DNA of 23,237 nt from Alphaproteobacteria bacterium. Lineage in GTDB: Bacteria > Pseudomonadota > Alphaproteobacteria > RF32 > CAG-239. Below the pieces are notes generated by a model that saw nothing but the letters and a program-made list of their open reading frames with translations, ran no database searches and was not told the origin of the DNA. The stretch is from NCBI GenBank assembly GCA_017650255.1, contig JAGCFG010000043.1, positions 1 through 23,237 on the forward strand, given 5' to 3'. Shown in pieces: positions 6,567 through 15,088 of the stretch. The translations under genes and the position numbers were made by a program. Positions within the stretch are counted from its first letter, which is position 1, and each line of letters begins with the position of its first letter.

Positions 6567-7280
6567 ATGTCTGCAAACACAATAAAAGTCGGCGGAGCTG
6601 AAACTTTCAGCCTCGTCGACTTTCCCGACAAAATAAGTGCTGTAATATTTATGCAAGGATGCCCGTGGCGGTGTCCTTTTTGTCATAATGCTTTTTTGCA
6701 GGACTTTCAACATGACAGCGGCTTTATATGGGACAAATTCATCAAATTTTTAGAAACACGTCGCAACATTTTGGACGGAGTTGTATTTAGCGGCGGAGAA
6801 CCTTTGGTTCAAGACAATTTGGCTCAAGCTATACAAGAAGTAAAATCCTTAGGTTTCAAAATTGGACTACACACTGGGGGCTATAGACCGGAACATTTGC
6901 AAAAAATTTTGCCGCTGCTCGATTGGGTAGGGCTAGACATCAAGGCGCCCTTGAATGCCGAGCAATATGCAAAAGCCACCGGTGTTGCACCAGCTGCGCA
7001 AATAGAAAATATAAAACAATCACTGAAAATGCTGATAGATAGCGGCATAGATTTTGAATGCCGCACAACCTGCGATCCGCGTATATTGACCATTAATGAC
7101 ATAAAAATCATCGGTGATGAGCTTTCATCTTTGGGTGTTGCCAAATATTATTTGCAAAAATATCGCCCGATAGAAAGCGACAAGACAACCGGCGACTCCG
7201 ATTGCGAAAAATTTTTCCAGAACAAAGATTTGCTCCAATATTTGCAATCAAAATTCCAAGTTTTTGACATTCGCAAATAA
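6567..7280 (+). CDS. nrdG: Anaerobic RNR activating protein, radical SAM (NrdG2-like)
   Basis: This is the radical-SAM activase that uses S-adenosylmethionine and a 4Fe-4S cluster to abstract hydrogen from the reductase glycine. The cluster motif is CPWRCPFC (Cys32, Cys36, Cys39), a CxxxCxxC pattern; SGGEP at 75-79 is the SAM-binding motif. The N-terminus (GGAETFSLVDFPDKISAVIF) and 237-residue length fit the NrdG2 type rather than the shorter classic E. coli NrdG. The ATG is only 3 bp after the stop of the radical-domain gene and lacks a strong ribosome site, so translation is probably coupled. Its substrate here should be Gly27 of the 68-residue protein. Confidence 0.94.
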   Translation: MSANTIKVGGAETFSLVDFPDKISAVIFMQGCPWRCPFCHNAFLQDFQHDSGFIWDKFIKFLETRRNILDGVVFSGGEPLVQDNLAQAIQEVKSLGFKIGLHTGGYRPEHLQKILPLLDWVGLDIKAPLNAEQYAKATGVAPAAQIENIKQSLKMLIDSGIDFECRTTCDPRILTINDIKIIGDELSSLGVAKYYLQKYRPIESDKTTGDSDCEKFFQNKDLLQYLQSKFQVFDIRK

Positions 7281-7314
7281 TTAACTTTTCCTGACTAGAA
7301 TTGAAACAATAGCG

Positions 7315-7338
7315 TTTTGTCGATAATTTTTGACAAAA
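7315..7338. promoter_or_regulatory. Inverted repeat overlapping the promoter of the 518-residue gene
   Basis: TTTTGTC (7315-7321) and GACAAAA (7332-7338) form a 7-bp inverted repeat with a 10-base centre. The right arm overlaps the -35 element. It may be an operator, or a weak terminator after nrdG, since a T run follows at 7343-7349; the stem has only two G-C pairs. Confidence 0.35.
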
Positions 7339-7358
7339 TAATCTTTTTATGCTACCAT
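7330..7358 (+). promoter_or_regulatory. Sigma-70 type promoter for 7396 gene
   Basis: A perfect -35 TTGACA (7330-7335) is followed after 17 bp by TACCAT (7353-7358), preceded by TGC in extended -10 position. The start codon is about 37 bp downstream of the -10. Confidence 0.6.
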
Positions 7359-7395
7359 AAAAACAATAGATAATATCCGGACAAGGAGAAAGACG

Positions 7396-8952
7396 ATGGA
7401 CATGGAAATTTTAAGCGAAGAGATGCGCACGTACGTTTTAACTAATGAGCTTGACTATTCTGATAGCAATGCGCAAGCAGAGGCGCAAAAAGCATACATA
7501 GAAAACTTGCGAGAAAAAGCAGCAAAAAACGGTGGCTCGCTGGAAATTTCAACTTCAACCAATGATGGCGCAGATGCAGATAAAGCAAAAGTCCAAATAG
7601 ATAAAAGAAATTTGATCATAACCGGACCAAACCAAGAAGGTGAGCCTTGCAAAGAAATATATGATGATAAAAACAATCTCACATTCTCAAAGAACGAAAA
7701 AACCGGAGTAGAAAGAGAATACAATTACGATGAAGAAGGAAAATGCACCGGGGGCCAAGAAATAATACCAGATGGAGAATTAATGGTTATTCATAAATTA
7801 GACGCCCTTGGAAAATATGTGCTGGATGAAAAAGAACAAGAATGTGCTAAAGACTTAAATTTGGACATCAATTCATTAAGTGCGGCTCAAATTTTACAGA
7901 TTCGCCATGAACTTATGTATAAAAAGCCACAACCGAAACAGGAAGAAGAAAATAAAGAGCAAAAAGAAGAAAAGCCGAATCTAAATGTAGAAGAAGAAAA
8001 TTGTGCTCCTTCCAACGAGGAAACCCAAGAACGATACGAAAACCCAGAAGGTGAGGAAATCTTTCGCCGATATGCCGAGGAAAAAGGCTATGATTTTACT
8101 ATAAACGAAAATGATACCGAAGCACTCTCCGGAGAATTTTCCAAAGACGGCATAGGTAAAGGCCGTGTCAGAGTAAAAGATGATTCGGCAACCTCCGATA
8201 TTGAGGGTATAGAAGCGCTGGTTTATTATGCAAACGAAAAAGGAATGTCTATTACTTTGGGCAACTGTACTCCAGAATACAAAGCAGAGATGGAAAAATT
8301 CTGCACTAAGATGGGAGTGGATTTGCTATATTCACAACCTGCTCTGGAAGGACACCAAGAAGAACAAGCCATTGAAACACCAGAACCTGAACAAGCCATT
8401 GAAACATCAAAACATGAACAGGCTCTTGAGTCGAATCCTAATCCGACAGATAATCCAATTGATGTCGAAGAAAATAAAGAATTTGAAATGCCGACATATG
8501 AAATCAATCCGCTAAAAGCCCAAATGGATTTGAAAAAATATCTCAGAGATGCCGCTAAGGATAGTGAAACATTCAATGCAGTACTTGAAGGAAAAGCAGA
8601 GAATTACAAAGAAGGTTTGTATGATGATATGGGACCCGAAGTCAAAGAAAAAGCTTGCGCAGACGTTCTGTTGCGACAATATGCTGCAGCTTTTGTCAAA
8701 GAAGAAGGTGATGAAAATTTACAAAAATTAGAAATGGCCCTAAAAATGTATGGTTTAGAATCAATTACCATAGATCCTAAAGAATCTGAGGGAAAAGTTA
8801 CAATAACCACTAAAAACTTCCAATCGAGAGAAGGCGAAGAAATGGCTCAGATAAAAGTTTGCCATGACGCACTTGTTCCGTCTAAAAAAGTCAAAGAGAA
8901 TACAGGTGGAAATGACAATAAAATTAACCCAATTGACCGAGGTCGAGACTGA
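7396..8952 (+). CDS. Acidic 518-residue protein, unknown, with LPD7-like region
   Basis: I do not recognise this protein. AAGGAG precedes the ATG by 7 bases. There is no signal peptide or membrane helix. Residues about 86-125 contain two YD-like pieces (EIYDDKNNLTFS, EYNYDEEGKC). Residues about 174-215 are Glu/Lys-rich linker. Residues about 220-315 look folded: GYDFTINEND ... IEGIEALVYYANEKGMSITL ... MEKFCTKMGVDLLYSQP. The A-L-A-EKG-I-L-E-GV pattern resembles the LPD7 domain found in large polyvalent mobile-element proteins, and a similar stretch occurs in the next gene. Three 9-residue repeats (EQAIETPEP type) occupy 323-349, and a last helical region runs about 365-490. Function unknown; the LPD7 comparison is tentative. 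Confidence 0.7.
   Translation: MDMEILSEEMRTYVLTNELDYSDSNAQAEAQKAYIENLREKAAKNGGSLEISTSTNDGADADKAKVQIDKRNLIITGPNQEGEPCKEIYDDKNNLTFSKNEKTGVEREYNYDEEGKCTGGQEIIPDGELMVIHKLDALGKYVLDEKEQECAKDLNLDINSLSAAQILQIRHELMYKKPQPKQEEENKEQKEEKPNLNVEEENCAPSNEETQERYENPEGEEIFRRYAEEKGYDFTINENDTEALSGEFSKDGIGKGRVRVKDDSATSDIEGIEALVYYANEKGMSITLGNCTPEYKAEMEKFCTKMGVDLLYSQPALEGHQEEQAIETPEPEQAIETSKHEQALESNPNPTDNPIDVEENKEFEMPTYEINPLKAQMDLKKYLRDAAKDSETFNAVLEGKAENYKEGLYDDMGPEVKEKACADVLLRQYAAAFVKEEGDENLQKLEMALKMYGLESITIDPKESEGKVTITTKNFQSREGEEMAQIKVCHDALVPSKKVKENTGGNDNKINPIDRGRD
8362..8442 (+). repeat. Three 27-bp in-frame tandem repeats
   Basis: Units are 8362-8388, 8389-8415 and 8416-8442. The first two agree at 24 of 27 positions and the third is more diverged. 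They encode EQAIETPEP, EQAIETSKH and EQALESNPN, an acidic linker between two folded parts of the 518-residue protein. Confidence 0.85.
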
Positions 8953-9011
8953 TAAAAGACCACTTTTTTAAATTATTTTCAAAAAATTTACCAAAAATTG
9001 ACAAAAAGTTC

Positions 9012-9040
9012 TTGCCAAATACTTTTTTTTGTGTTATAGT
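9012..9040 (+). promoter_or_regulatory. Sigma-70 type promoter for 9076 gene
   Basis: TTGCCA (9012-9017), a 17-bp spacer, then TATAGT (9035-9040) with TGT just before it (extended -10). A second TTGACA lies 14 bp upstream at 8998-9003. This makes the 808-residue gene independent of its upstream neighbour. Confidence 0.72.
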
Positions 9041-9075
9041 GCCCACAAATCAAGAATAATGTAGGAGACAAAACA

Positions 9076-11502
9076 ATGGACGTAAAAGAATTGATGAGCG
9101 GCCTTCAAGGCAAGCCATACAATTACATAATAAACCGACTTAGCGATATGTTGGCTAGAAGTGTTATCACTTCTGACGAATATGCTGATGCATTCAGAAT
9201 GGCTCAAGAGACCTCTTATGCAGAACCGACTATGAATGTCGAAGAACTCAGCAAATCCGAGAATGAGAACTTTATGACTGTTGCCGAGTATGCAGATGAC
9301 GAGGTTAATACTAATGTTAAAACCCAAACTGCAGACAGCATGCTTGACGAGCCGTCGGTAGAAAATGTTGTCGACTCCGCAGATGAGCCGATTTTCAATG
9401 CCTTTGGTAATGTTGATACAAACGACAGTGCTGATGAAACCCCGGAAGAAAGCGCTGATGAAAGCAAAGAGAAAAGTGCAGACGAAACTCCTACAAACGA
9501 CACTGCAGAATCTCAAGTCGAAGAGCAAGAAGAAAAAACGTCCGAAAACAATAACAGCAACGCTCAATGGGTATCAGATTATCAAGGATATTTACAAGAT
9601 TGGTCAGACCGCAACCCAGAGCGTGGAATCGAAGAGCTTGAGGCTAAAGAAAGTTCATTAAATGTAAAATTCAAAGACGACGTAGCACTAAAATTCAGCT
9701 CTCCTTCCAATGTTGCCGTAAAAGCAAAGGATCCGTCTTCTCCGAAAGCCAGCGATTTTGACGCTTTGATGGAAGTTGCAAAAAAGAGCAACCAAGACAT
9801 CAATCTTTCTTACGACAAAATGTCAGAGTCGTTCCGTCATGCTTTGATTGAAGCTTGTGCAAAGTCTGGTGTATGCATCCGCAACTTGCAAGACGAAGAT
9901 ATCAAACTTTATGCTGATTTTGTTCTTCAACAAAACGAAACAAATCTTAACGATGATGTAGAGCAGGTTGTCGACCAAGAAGAGCAGGTTGTCGAAACAG
10001 TAGACGAACCAGAAACTCCTGCTGAGACAGAAAATGACAATACTTCTGAACCTGATTTGAACTATGATCAGGAAGCTGCTGAAGATAATGCAGATTTGGA
10101 TACAAATCCTTCTGACGAGGCTCCGAGCTCAGAAGAAGCAGACGAAGTAATAGAACTGCCCGAGTCGTTGGAAAGACCGAGCGAAGTTGCTGAACCTGTT
10201 GTAGAAGAGCCCGTAGTTAATGAGCCTGTCGCAGAAGAAGACGAAATTGTCGCTGAAGAAGCTCCAAAAAATGCCGAAGAAAAATCTCTATTAAAAAGAG
10301 GTTGGAACGGACTTAAAGGAAAATTCTTGGCAGTTTTCGGCTCGGCAGTAATTGTAGGTGGTGGCTCAGCAGCAGTTCTTGCCGGTTGCGCAAACAAAAC
10401 AGCAAATAATGACGAAACAGATGGTTATGAAACATTTATCGACACAACCAACAGTGCCCCAAGCGACACAACCTACGTTGCCACAGCTGATAGTTTACAA
10501 CAAGCCGCAGATACAACCAATGTATTCTCTGTTCCTACTGAGTGGAATGAGAATATGGGTATTAGCGAAAGAGATTATAACATTACTCGTAAAGCTTGTG
10601 GTGATGCTTGGGAGACGATGTATACAAATGCACATTTGTTAAAGGCAACACTCAGTACTGCAGATAACCAAATGACAGAAGCTCAAATATTGCTTGCAAC
10701 ACGTAACATTGTAGCTTGGACAACTTCTCCAAATGCTAATGGTCAAGCAAAAATCAATAGCGGTATTTTGAAAAAATATGGACTTAATAATTTGGTAAAT
10801 GCACTCAGATGTGGAGATACCCTAACTGTTGAAAATATTACTTATTATCAAAGTATGCTTAAAGCAGGCAATAATGACCGTCTTAATCTGCAAGTATCAT
10901 ACTTGGCTGAGATTAATGGAAGGTTTGCAATGTTGAGACATAACAGCGAAGGTTACCTTATCGGAAATACCTGCAACCAGTTCAAAGAAATCGGTGATTG
11001 TGGTAAAGATGCAAAATTTGCAATGTGTGATTGTGGTCCTAATGTAGCCGAACATGTTGAGCAAGTTATAAATCAGCCGCAAGCACCGCAAGTTGAGCAG
11101 GTTCAACAACAAGACACCACACAAGTTGTTGAGCCGGTAGTAGAAGTTCCTGCCGATACTGCACAAGTTGAAAAAGCGGCACCGGTACAAAATGTCCCCG
11201 GAGTCAGCTGGGTTGGCGGATCTTACGGATTTTCGGCCAATGGAAACATTATCGAAGCTACTGAAACAGTCAGAAGTGTAAGTGAAAATTCTAACATAAG
11301 ACAGAGCATATGGGTCAGAGGTGCAATGAGAAGACAGGCAAGAAAGCTTGCAAGAACTTTGGCAAAAGAAGGAAGACCTTTGGACGAAAATGTTGTAAAG
11401 GCCCTCCAGAAAGAAATCAGCAATCCAAATTCTTCTCGTCAAGAAGCTCAAGAGACTCTGGCAAGAAGAAAAGCCGCCGCTCAAAACTCGGTGCACGAGT
11501 AA
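9076..11502 (+). CDS. Membrane-anchored acidic 808-residue protein, unknown
   Basis: I do not recognise this protein. AGGAG precedes the ATG by 8 bases. Order of regions: a short helical N-terminus (1-50); acidic low-complexity (about 75-165, SADE repeats); a folded part about 192-275 (FDALMEVAKKS ... HALIEACAKSGVCI) that aligns with residues 220-315 of the preceding protein; a long Glu/Pro/Val linker (about 290-400); basic residues KSLLKRGWNGLKGK; and one hydrophobic segment about 417-437 ending LAGC (Cys438). The positive-inside rule puts the N-terminal half in the cytoplasm and 438-808 in the periplasm. The outer part has a helical region (about 480-620), a Cys-rich stretch (NTCNQFKEIGDCGK, MCDCGP), a Gln/Val/Glu linker and a basic C-terminal helix (MRRQARKLARTLAKEG). 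A strong terminator follows. It could be an envelope or secretion-related structural protein; that is a guess. Confidence 0.72.
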   Translation: MDVKELMSGLQGKPYNYIINRLSDMLARSVITSDEYADAFRMAQETSYAEPTMNVEELSKSENENFMTVAEYADDEVNTNVKTQTADSMLDEPSVENVVDSADEPIFNAFGNVDTNDSADETPEESADESKEKSADETPTNDTAESQVEEQEEKTSENNNSNAQWVSDYQGYLQDWSDRNPERGIEELEAKESSLNVKFKDDVALKFSSPSNVAVKAKDPSSPKASDFDALMEVAKKSNQDINLSYDKMSESFRHALIEACAKSGVCIRNLQDEDIKLYADFVLQQNETNLNDDVEQVVDQEEQVVETVDEPETPAETENDNTSEPDLNYDQEAAEDNADLDTNPSDEAPSSEEADEVIELPESLERPSEVAEPVVEEPVVNEPVAEEDEIVAEEAPKNAEEKSLLKRGWNGLKGKFLAVFGSAVIVGGGSAAVLAGCANKTANNDETDGYETFIDTTNSAPSDTTYVATADSLQQAADTTNVFSVPTEWNENMGISERDYNITRKACGDAWETMYTNAHLLKATLSTADNQMTEAQILLATRNIVAWTTSPNANGQAKINSGILKKYGLNNLVNALRCGDTLTVENITYYQSMLKAGNNDRLNLQVSYLAEINGRFAMLRHNSEGYLIGNTCNQFKEIGDCGKDAKFAMCDCGPNVAEHVEQVINQPQAPQVEQVQQQDTTQVVEPVVEVPADTAQVEKAAPVQNVPGVSWVGGSYGFSANGNIIEATETVRSVSENSNIRQSIWVRGAMRRQARKLARTLAKEGRPLDENVVKALQKEISNPNSSRQEAQETLARRKAAAQNSVHE

Positions 11503-11530
11503 TCAAAAAACCTTACCCCTCCCAAAAGTT

Positions 11531-11558
11531 AGCCCGATTCGTCGGGCTTTCTTTTTTT
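11531..11558 (+). terminator. Rho-independent terminator after 9076 gene
   Basis: AGCCCGA (11531-11537), a TTCG tetraloop, TCGGGCT (11542-11548), then TTTCTTTTTTT-like tract to 11558. It lies 28 bp after the stop codon; the last codons of the convergent alr gene abut its U tract. Confidence 0.95.
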
Positions 11559-12642
11559 ATCTATAAATTCTAATAAAACGAGGGTTCTTACCGATTCGCG
11601 ACAACATTTCATAACCTATTGTTCCGGCATCGCGCCCGATATCATCAAGAGTATAAAAATCACCGATAATTGTTGCCATATCACCGATTCTCAAATTTTT
11701 AACATTGGTAACATCGCAAATTATGTTATCCATAGAAACACGTCCAATAATGCCGGCCTCTTGGACAAGACTTTTCTTTTCAAAAAACACTTTCCCAACA
11801 TTCGATAAAGACCTTGCAATTCCGTCGCCATATCCGATAGAAACAATAGCAATTTTTCGTTTTGTTGCCGCACGATAAGTCGCAGAATAACCGACAAAAT
11901 CACCTTTTTCCAAATTGGCAATCTCCAAAACCGGAGCCATAACTTTTATACACGGAATCATCTGATTTTCTCTATACGGTGCAGTATTGATTCCATAAAG
12001 TGCAGCTCCGAGCCGAACAATATCTTTTTGATATTTTTCTCCCAAAAAAGTTCCGTCAGAAGCAGAAAGAGATGCTTTTAACTTTGGAAAATAAGCTTTT
12101 TTCAGTTTATCAAATTGCAACAACTGGTGCTCATTCATAAAGTGATCTTTTTCATCACCGCAGGCAAGGTGCGACATAATCATTGAAAATTCTTTTTTAT
12201 CGTCATCGCTTAATTTCTTCAAATTACTTTCCCTAAAACCCAAACGATTCAATCCGGTTTCTACCTGAATAGCCGGTTTAATTCCTTCAATTTTGTGTTT
12301 TTTCCAATATTCAAACTGCTCAGGAGATGCAATTACCGGTGTTAATTTTGCTTTGTTGAAAGAAGAAAGGCTGTCTTCCCCGATTCCTTGCAAAACAAAA
12401 ATTGTCGAATTGCCTACAAAGGGACGTATTTGCTCTCCCTCAATACCATGTGCCACAAAAAAACATCTGCAACCTGCTTTTTTATACAAACATTCGGCCA
12501 CTTTTTGCGCTCCGACGCCATAAGCGTCATCTTTTACAACCGCTGCTGCAATGGACTTTGGAGCTATTTTCTGTAAAGTTTTATAGTTTTTGATGATATT
12601 TGCTAAATTAATTTCCAAAATTGGTCTTGTCAAAACACTCAT
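11557..12642 (-). CDS. alr: Alanine racemase (PLP-dependent)
   Basis: This enzyme interconverts L- and D-alanine for peptidoglycan. It has 361 residues, the normal size. The PLP lysine is Lys37 in AAVVKDDAYGVG; most family members read VKANAYGHG, so the two residues after Lys are changed but the Lys, Tyr41 and Gly42 remain. Further family motifs are ETGLNRLGF, SHLACGDE, the second-active-site tyrosine region FVGYSATYRA, SIGYGDGIAR and GRVSMDNIICDV. The region upstream has only a weak ribosome site (TAGGCAG). The gene is convergent with the 808-residue gene and divergent from tatD, 45 bp away. Confidence 0.95.
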   Translation of the reverse strand: MSVLTRPILEINLANIIKNYKTLQKIAPKSIAAAVVKDDAYGVGAQKVAECLYKKAGCRCFFVAHGIEGEQIRPFVGNSTIFVLQGIGEDSLSSFNKAKLTPVIASPEQFEYWKKHKIEGIKPAIQVETGLNRLGFRESNLKKLSDDDKKEFSMIMSHLACGDEKDHFMNEHQLLQFDKLKKAYFPKLKASLSASDGTFLGEKYQKDIVRLGAALYGINTAPYRENQMIPCIKVMAPVLEIANLEKGDFVGYSATYRAATKRKIAIVSIGYGDGIARSLSNVGKVFFEKKSLVQEAGIIGRVSMDNIICDVTNVKNLRIGDMATIIGDFYTLDDIGRDAGTIGYEMLSRIGKNPRFIRIYR

Positions 12643-12687
12643 AACTGCCTATTATTCCTCTATTATCAACAAATTACCGAGATTTTT

Positions 12688-13431
12688 ATGAAATATATGG
12701 ATTTGCACATACATCTTCAAGATTACCCAAAAGATATTGCGCCCGAAATGGTTAAAAAAGCCATAAATTTGGGTTTTAAAAAATTTGTATGTGTCGGAAC
12801 TTCACCAAAAGACTGGGAAAAAGTCAGCGACATTACCACTCAATATCCGGATTTTGTCACGCCGGCTTTCGGAATTCATCCATGGCAGGTTTCATCTGTT
12901 GAGTCTGATTGGCAACAAACAATGGAAAAATATTTGCAAAAATTTCCGCACTCGCTTGTCGGCGAAATTGGCCTGGATAATTTAAAGCCGGAAATAGAAC
13001 TACAAAAACAGTATTTTTCTTTCCAAGTGGAAATTGCAAAAAAATATAACCGTCCGATCATAATTCATGCCGTAAAATCTTTTCATCTTTTTGAAAATTT
13101 ATGGAAAACACTGCCGAAAAAATTTATGTTCCACTCTTTTTCATCTTCTGTTGAACAATTGCAAAAAATCATTTCTCACGGCGGCTATGTATCATTTAAC
13201 CAATCTGTTTTGAAAAAAAGTAATTTTGCCGATATCATTAAGGCCGCGCCCGAAAACAAAATTTTGCTGGAAAGTGACGGCCCATACCAATCTTTGAACA
13301 AAGGTGAATTTTCCACGCCCTTGTATATTCCGGAATTATTGGAAAAAATTGCCTTCATAAAAAATTGTTCCCAAGAAGAATTGTCTGAAATAATCTATAA
13401 CAACTCAATGGAGTTTATCAATGTCGGATAA
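12688..13431 (+). CDS. tatD: TatD-family metal-dependent hydrolase
   Basis: This is a TatD-type TIM-barrel metallohydrolase, a family with 3'-5' exonuclease activity on damaged DNA/RNA. It has 247 residues. The metal ligands are present: DLHIH (His7, His9), GIHPW (His64), GEIGLD (Glu93), IIIHAVKS (His127), FHSFS (His149) and ESDGPY (Asp197). No strong ribosome site is seen before the ATG. Its end overlaps tcdA by 11 bp, so the two are one transcript with coupled translation. Paralogues share these motifs, so which TatD-type enzyme this is cannot be settled. Confidence 0.9.
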   Translation: MKYMDLHIHLQDYPKDIAPEMVKKAINLGFKKFVCVGTSPKDWEKVSDITTQYPDFVTPAFGIHPWQVSSVESDWQQTMEKYLQKFPHSLVGEIGLDNLKPEIELQKQYFSFQVEIAKKYNRPIIIHAVKSFHLFENLWKTLPKKFMFHSFSSSVEQLQKIISHGGYVSFNQSVLKKSNFADIIKAAPENKILLESDGPYQSLNKGEFSTPLYIPELLEKIAFIKNCSQEELSEIIYNNSMEFINVG

Positions 13432-14170
13432 CCGGTTTATGCGCACGCAAGCCCTTTTGGGCGAAGAAAGTTTTTCCAAACTTGAACATTCTACAGTAAT
13501 GATAATCGGACTTGGAGCTGTCGGCGGATATGCTCTTGAGGCGCTTGCCCGTGCCGGTATTGGCAAACTTATACTTGTAGACTTTGACAAAGTTGATATT
13601 ACCAATATCAATCGTCAAATTCTGGCTTTGGATTCTACCATAGGCATCAAAAAAACAGAACTTGCCAAACAAAGAGTGAGCGAGATTAATCCGAGCTGTA
13701 AAACAATTATAAAAGATATGTTCGTCAATGCGCAAAGCATCGAAAACCTTTTGTCCGAGCCGGTGGATTTTGTCGTAGACGCCATTGATGCCTTAAATCC
13801 GAAATGTGACCTGATACAAGCATTATATCAAAAAAAAATTCCTTTCATCTCGTCAATGGGTGCTGCGTTAAAAACTGATCCATCACACATCAAATTGCAA
13901 ACTCTAAACAAAACAAAAAATTGTCATTTGGCGCGTTTTATCCGCAAGCGATTGAAAAGAAGAGGAGTGGATATTTCAAAAATTTTGTGTGTGTCTTCTG
14001 ATGAACAAACAAATTTGCCCGAAACAGCACTGTTTTTAGAAGAGCAAGAAGCTCCTTGTAACAATACGCGCCAACGGCATACAATGGGTTCTCTCCCGAC
14101 AATCACGGCAATTTTTGGACTTGTTATTGCTAATGCTGTGATTCTTTCTTTGTCAAAACTTGAAAAATAA
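13421..14170 (+). CDS. tcdA: tRNA t6A37 dehydratase (E1-like)
   Basis: This is a ThiF/E1-like ATP-dependent enzyme that cyclises N6-threonylcarbamoyladenosine at position 37 of ANN-decoding tRNAs. It has 249 residues. The N-terminal RFMRTQALLGEESFSKL is typical of TcdA (formerly YgdL/CsdL). The nucleotide-binding GLGAVGGYALEALARAG (30-46) is followed by VDFDKVDITNINRQ with Asp54, Asn62, Arg65 and Gln66 for ATP. VDAIDALNPK and the C-terminal GSLPTITAIFG are also characteristic. The start lies inside the end of tatD. Other E1-like enzymes (ThiF, MoeB) normally carry CxxC zinc sites, not obvious here. Confidence 0.92.
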   Translation: MSDNRFMRTQALLGEESFSKLEHSTVMIIGLGAVGGYALEALARAGIGKLILVDFDKVDITNINRQILALDSTIGIKKTELAKQRVSEINPSCKTIIKDMFVNAQSIENLLSEPVDFVVDAIDALNPKCDLIQALYQKKIPFISSMGAALKTDPSHIKLQTLNKTKNCHLARFIRKRLKRRGVDISKILCVSSDEQTNLPETALFLEEQEAPCNNTRQRHTMGSLPTITAIFGLVIANAVILSLSKLEK

Positions 14171-14224
14171 AATAAATATTCTAAAATCAAAAAATCATAA
14201 CTTTATTTATACGGTAAAAATGCA

Positions 14225-15088
14225 ATGAAAATGATAAAACCGATAGTGAATATTTCCAAAATTATAGATACTTTTGATGTTGTTTTGTGTGGTTTGGACG
14301 GCGTTTTATATGATGGAGAAACTTTTAAGAGAGAGGCAATTAATGCCTTAATCAGCCTAAAACGTAACGGCAAAAAAATCATTTTATTGAGCAACACTCC
14401 AATGAGGCTGGAACATTTATTCAATCTGCTATACGAAAACCAAATATCACCGCTGTTGTTTGACAACATCGTCACAATGGGAGAAGTTCTGCACTACAAA
14501 TTGCAAAGTGCATCTCCGGAATATCAGTCACTTGGCCGTGTTTATTATAATTTAAGCGGTGACGACACAGCCGAAGCTTTTGCTGGCTTAAACTATCAAG
14601 ATACAGAAAATTATAACCAGGCAGATTTCTTGTTTGTAGCGCAACCAACGCAACCAATCGACCTGGCAGCAATGTCTGATGTCTTAAGTCACTGTGCAGG
14701 CATGCAAATTCCAATGCTTTGTCTTGGCGCCGAAAATTCAACTTTTATCGACGGAGAAATATCTTCTTCTGCCGGAGCAGTTGCAGAACAATATGCAATT
14801 TTGGGTGGAAAAATAATTTTGTTAGGCAAGCCGGATAAAATATTTATCGATTACGCTCTAGAAAATATAACGGATATTGACAGAAAACGTATAATTATGA
14901 TCGGTGACAGTCTGCCGGTGGATATCAAAGCTGCTGATTCTGCCAATATCTCAAGTTTGCTCATTAGCAAAGGAATTCATGTAAATTATTTGGGAGAAGG
15001 TTATATTCCCGATGTTAGCAAAGCCAAAGAGCTTTCTGCCAATTTTAACACTTTTCCCGATTATGTAATATCTAGTTTGCGGTGGTAG
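14225..15088 (+). CDS. HAD-IIA superfamily protein, nucleophile missing
   Basis: A 287-residue HAD-IIA protein similar to the TIGR01459-type family of Alphaproteobacteria. Motif II is LLSNTP (55-59), motif III is LGKPDKIF (Lys202), and motif IV is MIGDSLPVD (Asp228, Asp233). In motif I the sequence is VVLCGLDGVLYDG: the family pattern DxxGVL puts the nucleophilic Asp where Gly23 is, while the acid/base-like Asp25 remains. It is therefore probably not a normal phosphatase; it may be a binding or regulatory protein. The start has no clear ribosome site; ATG 14225 and 14231 are both possible. Its end overlaps the convergent ABC-F gene by 17 bp. It lies 54 bp after tcdA on the same strand. Confidence 0.82.
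   Translation: MKMIKPIVNISKIIDTFDVVLCGLDGVLYDGETFKREAINALISLKRNGKKIILLSNTPMRLEHLFNLLYENQISPLLFDNIVTMGEVLHYKLQSASPEYQSLGRVYYNLSGDDTAEAFAGLNYQDTENYNQADFLFVAQPTQPIDLAAMSDVLSHCAGMQIPMLCLGAENSTFIDGEISSSAGAVAEQYAILGGKIILLGKPDKIFIDYALENITDIDRKRIIMIGDSLPVDIKAADSANISSLLISKGIHVNYLGEGYIPDVSKAKELSANFNTFPDYVISSLRW

Noticed and set aside
9034..9567. Minus-strand ORF opposite the 808-residue gene
   Set aside because: It is the shadow of the repetitive acidic coding region; the plus frame has promoter, ribosome site and terminator.
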